64,000 bases of DNA. Source: Lepus europaeus. Taxonomy: Eukaryota > Chordata > Mammalia > Lagomorpha > Leporidae. Shown here piece by piece: positions 56,913 through 64,000 of the stretch. Position 1 is the first letter of the stretch. Each line of letters begins with the position of its first letter. Position numbers and translations under genes: made by a program. The notes below the pieces were generated by a model that saw nothing but the letters and a program-made list of their open reading frames with translations, did no database searches and was not told the DNA's origin. Location: NCBI RefSeq assembly GCF_033115175.1, contig NC_084835.1, forward strand, positions 62,230,448 through 62,294,447, written 5' to 3'.

Positions 56913-57039
56913 CTGATTTCAATTTTTTTTTTGATTTGCTGAGACTTGCTTTATGGCCTAGAATGTGGTCAGTCCTATAGAACGTTCCAATTACTGGGAA
57001 GAATAGTATGTATTCTATGGCTATAGGATAGAAAGTTCT

Positions 57040-57258
57040 TCAAATGTCTGTTAGGTCCATTTTGTAGGTTCTGTAGATTAACTCTGTTGTTTCCTTGCTG
57101 ATTTTATGTCTGGTTGATTTTTCCATTGCTGAAAATGGGTTATTGAAGTCCCCCATTACTATTGCATTTGAGTATATGTCTCCCTGTAGATCTACTAACA
57201 TTTCCTTTAAATTGACAGATGCCCTGTCATTAGGTGCATATGCATTTATAATAGTCAC
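57040..57258 (-). pseudogene. L1 ORF2 endonuclease-domain fragment
   Basis: The 72-residue stretch contains INAYAPN and MGDFN, two conserved blocks of the apurinic-type endonuclease that nicks target DNA for L1 insertion. The position (about 110 codons from the expected ORF2 start near 57.6 kb) fits. Surrounding frames are interrupted. Confidence 0.9.
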
Positions 57259-57639
57259 TTCTTCCTATTGAATTGATCACTACTTAGTGCCCTTGTGTCT
57301 CTTTCAACTTTTTTTTTTTAAGTCTAGATTTGTTGATATTAGGATGGCTATACCAGCTCTTTTATTGGTTTCTATTATCATGGAATATCTTTTTCCATCC
57401 TTTCACTTTCAGTCTATGAGTATGTTTCTTGGTGAGATGTGTTTTCTCATAGACAGCAAATAGATGGGCTTTGCTTTTTAATCCATACAGCCAGTCTGTG
57501 TTTTAACTGGATAGTTGAGGCCATTTACATATTCAAGGTGACTATTGATAAGGAACAACTTTGCCCTGCCATTTTACCATAAATGTTCCAATTTTTCCTT
57601 TGAATTTCTTTTGAACTTTTACTGGGAGATTTTCTGCCT

Positions 57640-58633
57640 TCAGCTTCTTTCATAGTGATGACCATGTTTCTGTGTTTCTATGTGTAGCACATCCTTAAGC
57701 ATCTTTCGTAAGGCTGGATAAGTGGTGACAAATTCTTTCAATTTCTGCTTCTTACAGAAGGTCTTTATTTCACCTTCATTCAAAAATAGAGCTTTTCGGG
57801 GTACAGTATTCTGGATTGACAGTTTTTTTTTTTTTATCTTAAGACTTGTAGTATATCTCACCACTCTATCCTAACCTGTAGTGTTTCCTGATAAGAAGTC
57901 TGCTGTGAGTCTGATTGGAGATACTCTGAAAGCAATCTGGTGTTTCTCTCATGTGTATTTTAGAATCGTTTATTTTTTATTGTGGAAAATTTTACTATAG
58001 TGTGTCCTGTGAAGATATTTTCTGGTCATGTCTATTGGGAGTTCTGTGTGCTTCTTGTACTTGGATGTCCCTTTCTTTCTTCAAATTTGGGAAGTTTTCT
58101 GTTATTATTTCACTAAAAAGGCCTTCTTATCCTTACTCTCTTTCCACACCTTCAGGAACTGCTAAGACCCATATGTTGAGTTGTTTGATAGTATCTTGTA
58201 GATTCCCTACAGTGTTTTTTAGTTTTCTAATTTGTTCTTCTTGTTTTTGGTCTAACTGTAAAATTTCCAGAGATTTATTTTTTAGCTCGGATATTCTTTC
58301 TTCTTCCTCACCAACTCTGTTGTTAAGAGTTTCCACTGTATTTTTTATTTGATCTATTGAATTCTTCATTTCCAGTATTTCATTTTGATTTAAGATCTCA
58401 ATTTCATGGGAAAAATTGTCATTCACATAGTATACAGCTTTCTTTAGTTGGTGAATTTGCTTCTGATTGTTTCTGAGTAATCCGATGATTAGTTTTTTGA
58501 ATTCTGTTTCCGGAATTTCCTTAATCTCTTCCTCTTTACATTCTAATATTGAAATGTTGTAGTGTTTCTTTGGGGGGCTCATAGTGTCTTCCTTATTCTT
58601 ATTTCTTGAATTTTTGCCTTTATTTGTCAGCAT
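57640..58633 (-). pseudogene. L1 ORF1 (RNA-binding chaperone), frameshifted
   Basis: The 994-bp span equals about 331 codons, normal for mammalian ORF1p, the trimeric RNA-binding protein that packages L1 RNA. An N-terminal open part (58133-58633) carries a Glu/Lys/Gln-rich coiled coil with NRVGEEEERISELKNKSLE, ending in the start of the RRM (WVLAVPEGVERE). The C-terminal domain is open at 57640-57864 (FLNEGEIKTF, KLKEFVTTYPALRKMLKDVL). Between them (57865-58132) the frame is lost, so no full protein can be made. Confidence 0.92.
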
Positions 58634-59750
58634 TTGTAGAATTTTTTTTTTTGCCTGATGGCTTTTAACTTTGATCTGTGTCTCTGTGGCTTAGTGGGAC
58701 GTCTACACTTTCTGTGAATACCAAGAGGTGTGTGCTGGGTGTGGTCAGGGTGCTCTGTTCAGTGTTCCATAGTGGGGCAAATATCCACAGTAAGACCCCA
58801 GTTGGGCATGGCAGCTCTCTTGTGGTTGACTGGATGGAGAAGAATGGTTACCTCTGTTGCTGTGACCAGCCCTTCTCCTCCCAGCTGAGGAATGCACAGA
58901 TGTTAGTCTCCAGTTGGCTTAGCACTCATCCACACTGCTTTATGAACTGCACATTTAAACTGTGGAGTCTTTCCTGCAAGCATCGTTCCCTATGCTATAG
59001 GCAGCTGAGAGCTTAGAGAGTGTGGAGAAGCACTCTATAGTTACCCAGCCTAGCCACACTCTGCCTCCTCTTACGCAGTCACTGTTTTCTCAGACTCAGC
59101 TGCCAGGGCTCTCCATGTCATGGGTTGCCAGTGGGGCCTCTCTGCACCTCTAGCCAGTCCAGTCTATAAGAAAACTAAGGTGTCCAGAGCTGCTGTCTGC
59201 ATGTGATCCTTCCAACAAAATTTGGTGTTGGTGGGGAAAGTGGGTTTTTCTCTCTTGTTAGATCTGTGGTTCACAGGCATGCAAAGTACCTGCCACTGTA
59301 GCCCCACTAACTTCTCAGTTGTATTGCGGAGTAGGAGAGTCTTGCAGGCAGCACTTCTGCTCTCTAGGGGTGGCTTCCCCTCCCCTGCCATTACAGGGCA
59401 ACAGGCACAGTGCCCTCCTCCTTGCTTTCCTATGAATTGCTGTGGCCCTCGCCAACTGGGCGGAGCGTGACCCCAGCTATTTCTTGGTGCGCACACAGGA
59501 GCTGGGGCTGCTGCCACCTGCCTGTGACCAAAAATGGCATCAGCTCTCCCCACAATGTCTGTAGATCTCCACTGGGAGACCTAGGGAGGGAGAGAGATAC
59601 ACCCCCCATTTTTTTTTCCACCTCTGCTGTCATGGGGGATCCATGTGGAACTCCAAAAGCAGTTCACCAAGTACTGTGGGCCTATGGAGTTCCCTCTTAC
59701 CTGGCTTGCCGGGCAAGATGTCTTCCTCCCCAGATCCAAGTCAGCGGGTC
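58634..59750 (-). promoter_or_regulatory. L1 5' UTR (former internal promoter region)
   Basis: About 1.1 kb of GC-richer sequence lies directly upstream of ORF1, where L1 keeps its internal RNA polymerase II promoter. Open stretches inside it (for example at 59410-59934) are incidental. Whether any promoter activity survives cannot be judged from sequence. Confidence 0.7.
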
Positions 59751-59756
59751 GGCTGG

Positions 59757-59947
59757 GGTGCTGGTTCTGTCTTGGTTGCTCCTCTTCCAGTCCAGCTCTC
59801 TGCTGTGGCCCAGGAGGGCAGTGGAGGATGGCCCAAGTGCTTGGGCCCTGCACCCGCATGGGAGACCAGGAGGAAGCACCTGGCTCCTGGGTTCAGATCA
59901 GCGCAGTGCCCCGGCTACAGCGCATTGGCTGTAGTGGCCATTTGGGG
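59757..59947 (+). repeat. CSINE core lacking both head and tail
   Basis: Starts at GGTGCTGGTTCTGTCTTGG and stops at GGCCATTTGGGGA, the same internal point at which the SINE at 55308 stops, but in opposite orientation. Confidence 0.9.
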
Positions 59948-59961
59948 AATGAAACAGGGTT

Positions 59962-61075
59962 CAGTATTATAAAATTTGCCAATATAATTCACACATCAAC
60001 AATTAAAGGGAAAAGCTAAATTACAATTCCTAGATACTGAAAAAGCTCTTAATAAAATTTTACTGCCATTCATAGTAAAATCTCTTATGTAAACTAGAAT
60101 CAAATATGATAAAAATTATTAGCCAAAATTTAACAGCACATACAGTAAGTAACAAAGCACAAAAAACTTTTCAGTGCAAATAAGGAAATAGACAAGGATG
60201 GCCACTATCACCAGTATTCAGTGTTGTCTTGGAGTATTTAATGAGTGAAATAAGCAGCAAGATTAAATATTGCAAAACTTGGAAAAAAGAGATAAAACTA
60301 CTCTGTATGTGTGTATGTGCATGTGCATGCATATGTTCATGTGTTTGCAGAAGATAGGGTTTTACGCCTAGAAAATTTAGGAGAATCTAATTGTAAACTA
60401 TTGAAATTAATACAGGAATTTTGAGCTGGTTGGATGTAAGATAAATATAAAGAATCATTAGCTTATTTCAGCAAGAAACACTTACAAATTAAAAAGGGAA
60501 AAAAATCTTCCATTCACAAGATATAAAATAATTAGAACAAAGTGAACAAAAAATGAGAAGAACCTTATGTAAAGAAGAGTAGAAATACTACTTAGAAACA
60601 TAAATTAGCATCTGAACAGTGGAAAGATATACCACAAAAATGCCAGTTCTCCTCAAATTAATATTTAATTCAGTTCCAAAGCAGAAATCCAAAAATCCAA
60701 ATGGCATTAACTGAAATGAGAGAAAATTATTTTGTACTTAAATCTCCAGCATTCTGGTAGTACAGTAATAGATCAGAAATCTTTGGGACAGGAGAGGGAA
60801 ACCAGAAATAGATACAGGAAAATAGATGAGAAAGATGATCAATCAATTTGGGAGACAGCACATAGAGTATTTAATATATTACTCTTGTATATTAATATAT
60901 TACTCTTGTCCATCTAGACAAAAGGAATTCCAATACATTCAAGAAGTGAATGTTTAAAAGGAAAAAAAAAATGGTTGCATAAGAACATTTTAGGAGACTA
61001 AATGAGAAGCACTACATCAAAAGTCAAAATCTGTATTGTATAAATTAAATGGAAGACATATCAAAATCAGTTTTT
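59962..61075 (+). repeat. Ancient L1 ORF2 C-terminal region
   Basis: AATTCACACATCAACAATTA, ACAAGGATGGCCACTATCAC, TTCAGTGTTGTCTTGGAGT and GGGAGACAGCACATAGAG follow the ORF2 palm and downstream region of an old L1. It is full of stops. A 21-bp tandem duplication lies at 60871-60909. Confidence 0.8.
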
Positions 61076-63614
61076 ATTTACTCTTAAAATTTCATTAGTG
61101 ATGTTCTTACTGGGCATATAATTCTTTTTTTAAAAAAATCTTATTGTGCTTCATTTTTTATTCTAGAATTGGGCAGTACTTCATTCCATACAGTAGAATA
61201 AGTATTCCAGTGGTCTAGACTAAGGAGTTTGGTTTTATAAACAGAAAAATGCTTGAAAATACCAGAAATAGAAACAAAAAGTAGATTCGTCATGTCCAAG
61301 TTACTTTTCTGGTAAAATAGAGATAAGGAGAAAGAAAAATAGGAAAATAACTGATTGGTTAACATTGGTTTACTTCAAGTTACCATTGCATAAGAGTGAA
61401 GCAGAGTTGACTTCCTCATCATACCAATTATAACTGTCCTGTTTGGGGAATTTGGTTGTTAACTCCCTAATCCTGATTTCTTAGAAGATTATATAAATAG
61501 CTGAGTTCCAACTTGATGAAAGTTGGAACTTGAGCATGAATGTCTCCGTTTTAATTTTTAGCCTGCTGTATGTAAAAGTTCAGTCCAAAACAATAGTCTC
61601 TTGTATTTTTATTTAACAGTCCCCTTCTCCCTTTAGTTAGTCAGTGGATAAACACTCCTACCTTGGCAGTCTTATAGTTTTCAGTGCTTTTAAAACACTT
61701 TAAGTTGGATGCTGTTCCATTGTCTTCTTGCCTCCATTGTTTCTGATGAGAAGTTGCTACATCTAAAGTTACACAACCGCTTCTGCCAATATTTCTTAAC
61801 TCTCTTCTTGCTTTATTTTTTTTTTAACACTTATTGTTCTCTGTCGTCCTATGTGCTTTATTTATCTATCTTGTTTATTGTCTGTTTTCACTCATTGGAA
61901 GTTATAGTGGATAAATTTATGGTTGATTTGCTTCTTGCTGTGTCGTTAGTTCCTAGCATGTATTAAGCATTCCATTAATATTTGTTGAACGAAAAATGAA
62001 ACCTGAATAAATATATCCCCAAACAATGTCAACTGTTTTGACTACTGTATTCTCAGCCTTTAGCTCATGTCTCTGCAATTTGGTTTTCCCTGTCTTCTCA
62101 TAGTTATCCATTTTTCTCCACTATGCCTCATGCTCCTTAAGAGCAAACTTTGTATCTCATTGTTTGAGTAATTCCTGCCTATCAAAGAGGATACTTAGTA
62201 AATATCACTCAGGTTGGTTTTCTCTTTTTCTTGCCATAGGTGACTAAAACATCAGTGATTTCTGCATTACCACAATCTTGTGGTTCTTTGAGTTTGTCAC
62301 TTCTAAAGTTTACCAATTCCATACACACTTCCATACCTGTGAACCTTATCCCTATCACATACTATTCTTCCAGCCATTCTCCTCTGCACCCCCAGACCTC
62401 CCTGAACAAGCACGTGTTTTCCTTGCTTTTTGTGGAAGAAACCATGCTGAGACTAATCCCACCACCTGAGCTTGATCTCACCTTTTCTATTGCTTAAGAT
62501 CCCTCCTTTTTCCTGCATTGCCAGTTGATCCCTGTGCTTGAGTCAAGTCTCAAGGAAAAGCCACTTATGCTCTTCTGGTTACTGAATTCAGTTGTCTTGG
62601 TCTTCATGTTGTTGTAAATTTTTATCAAGTGTGACAGTGGCAGTTCTCTACCTTGTGAAAGTATTTCCTCTGCGTTCCTCCTTCTCACTGTCCTTTATTG
62701 ATTTTTCCTTTACCTGCATCTTAAAAACTGTGGTTTCCTGGGCTTCTGTTCTGGGCCCTCCAGGTTTTCTGCTCTGTAGGCACTGCCTGAGAATCTCCTC
62801 TGTCCTCATTCCCTGTACACGGATGGTCATTAAGTCCAAGTTTCCTGTTCTGAGCATTCTGCTAAAATGCTTGTGTGTAGTTCATCCTTGGTATCCTTCA
62901 GATCCCCTTAGATTTAAGAGTCAGCACTTCTGAAAATGTGGGACTGTTCTTGCTGTTCAGGCCTGCTCCTCCAGCTTTGTCCAGCATAATGGCAGGCACA
63001 GTGATCAACTCAGTCTCCCAAGCTAGAAATGTCAAAGCCTTGTCTTTCCCATCTCATAGGTCATCCAGTTTTGCCAAGTCATGTTTGGTGAGCTCTCTGA
63101 ATTCTTTCTTCTCCTCTAAACACTCACAGGAGCTATCTCACATCAGCAGTCATCCCCTCATGCCCAAGTTTTGCAGTTGTCTCCTTACCTGATGTTTCTG
63201 TTATCAGCCTTCCTTCCTTGTTCCATCCATCTCATTGTCTTGTAAACAGCCAATAGTGGTATCTTAAAAATAAATCAAAACAACCACAAAGAACAATAGG
63301 CAGGGCAGAAGAGAAAGATGTCCAACATTGCTGATGGCTTTCTTTCTTTTTTTCTTCAGAAACATTCACTGGCTTCACAGGACATACATGCTGAAGGCTG
63401 AAATTCTGAACATGGTGTTTTGGGTAGACACTTTGCTTTGTGAAGAAAACATATCACACAGGCTTGCTCCAGTAGTTGCAGGAGGATGGAAACTCAGCAG
63501 ATTACAGAACAGGGTCTGTGATCAGAGTTCTGACCCTGCCCCTGTCCGTAGGGCCTTTGAGCAGTGGTCGGGCCCTCACTGTAAGGCAGTGGTATGAAAT
63601 GCTAGCTGCTTCAG
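61076..63614. other. Long stretch without supported genes
   Basis: 61.1-62.0 kb is AT-rich and unique-looking. 62.0-63.25 kb is pyrimidine-rich with the texture of an ancient LINE-type dispersed repeat (for example CCAAGTTTCCTGTTCTGAGC), but I cannot assign a family. Open stretches such as 62592-62933 have no splice context. Confidence 0.35.
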
Positions 63615-63775
63615 AGTGCCCTGGTACGCTTTTGAAAAACTGCAGGGCCCCATCCATGGAACGTCTGACTCAGTAGACACCAGGTTTTCATTGATGTCTT
63701 CGAATGTCATCTTCTTTACAGTTCTTCAGGGGATGCTGCTGCTGCTGGTCTGGGTATCACACTTGGAGAGCTTTA
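63615..63775. repeat. MER5A-like hAT (Charlie) fragment
   Basis: GGGCCCCATCCATGGAACG, TCTGACTCAGTAGACACC and, after a gap, GATGCTGCTGCTGCTGGTCT and GTATCACACTTGGAGAG match MER5A in order. Confidence 0.6.
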
Positions 63776-63867
63776 TCCAAAAGGCCCAGTCACAGCATTT
63801 GGGAAATCTTTGGTGAGGTCAGCCAGAATTAGCTCACAGGCTTCATTCTATTACAGTAGGATGCTTG

Positions 63868-64000
63868 TTCTCAAGCTAGAATTCTCAAGGCTCAGAATCA
63901 ATTAGAGGGTTGTTAAAACAGTTTATGGGTATCACCCAGAGTGTCTTAATCATTAGATCTGGGGTGTGGTCCCCAAATTGCATTTTAACAAGGTGTCAGG
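63868..64000. repeat. MER5A-like hAT (Charlie) fragment, runs off the window
   Basis: TTCTCAAGCTAGAATTCTCA, ATCAATTAGAGGGTTGTTA, TTAGATCTGGGGTGTGGTC and AATTGCATTTTAACAAGGTG follow MER5A. Its end lies beyond base 64000. Confidence 0.65.

Larger units (their letters stand above)
55999..59750 (-). mobile_element. 5'-complete but broken lagomorph L1 (5' UTR, ORF1, ORF2 endonuclease part)
   Basis: Read from the right: GC-rich 5' UTR, ORF1, short spacer, ORF2 endonuclease and following linker, ending at about 55999 where an oppositely oriented 3'-UTR piece starts. A SINE interrupts it. It is the only copy here with 5' UTR and ORF1. Frames are broken and the reverse transcriptase is absent. Confidence 0.9.

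Noticed and set aside
59410..59934. 174-codon plus-strand open frame, the longest single frame
   Set aside because: It is antisense to an L1 5' UTR and runs into a SINE core. No known protein features.
62160..63240. Possible L2 or L1 3' UTR, or a 3' terminal exon
   Set aside because: The texture is suggestive, but no landmark was strong enough to choose, and no splice-supported frame was seen.

Overview
This is mammalian nuclear DNA with no intact protein-coding gene that I can recognise. The organism is almost certainly a lagomorph, most likely a rabbit or hare. The evidence is about 27 copies of the roughly 320-bp tRNA-derived C-repeat (CSINE) typical of lagomorphs. Its landmarks are a head reading about GGCCGGCGCCG..GGTTCTAGTCC, a central GGCCCAAGCACTTGGGCC block, a (CT)n stretch and a TTTCAAATAAATAAA tail. 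It occurs with lagomorph-type L1 3' UTRs. The composition is AT-rich and CpG-poor, as in intergenic or deep intronic sequence.

Layout. 1-9.4 kb: MER2/Tigger remnant, SINEs, a 7SK RNA retropseudogene (1544-1764), an ancient L1 followed by a younger L1 with ORF2 remains, and an L1 3' end facing away from it. 9.4-17 kb: SINEs, MIR, MaLR and MLT2 LTRs, two local duplications and one candidate exon (14888-14978). 17.2-20.6 kb: a three-layer nest in which a SINE is split by an L1, itself split by the 3' part of an endogenous retrovirus. 21.7-28.4 kb: truncated L1s, an MLT1 LTR holding a SINE, MIR, L1M, and a SINE split by an L1 tail. 28.6-30.2 kb: a decayed mariner transposon with a recognisable transposase; short derivatives of it lie at 1.3, 2.1 and 31.7 kb. 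30.4-36.5 kb: the most repeat-poor part, with one candidate 52-bp exon (31504-31555). 36.6-42.2 kb: a 4.4-kb L1 with a second L1 nested inside. 42-53 kb: mostly unannotatable unique sequence with SINEs, a probable mRNA 3'-UTR retrocopy (48914-49593), an L2 and a solo LTR. 53.2-61.1 kb: a twin-primed ancient L1, then a 5'-complete but broken L1 (5' UTR, ORF1, endonuclease) bracketed by two inverted, truncated SINEs, then an old L1. 61-64 kb: mostly unassigned sequence, ending in MER5A-like hAT remnants.

The elements do not form a pathway. What the window records is a history of insertions, readable from target-site duplications (TSDs). I looked for an undescribed system and did not find one. 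The best leads are the two candidate exons, the mariner family with its local derivatives, the bracketed L1 block, and a perfect 64-bp duplication next to a hairpin. Family names rest on recalled consensus sequences and were not checked with RepeatMasker.
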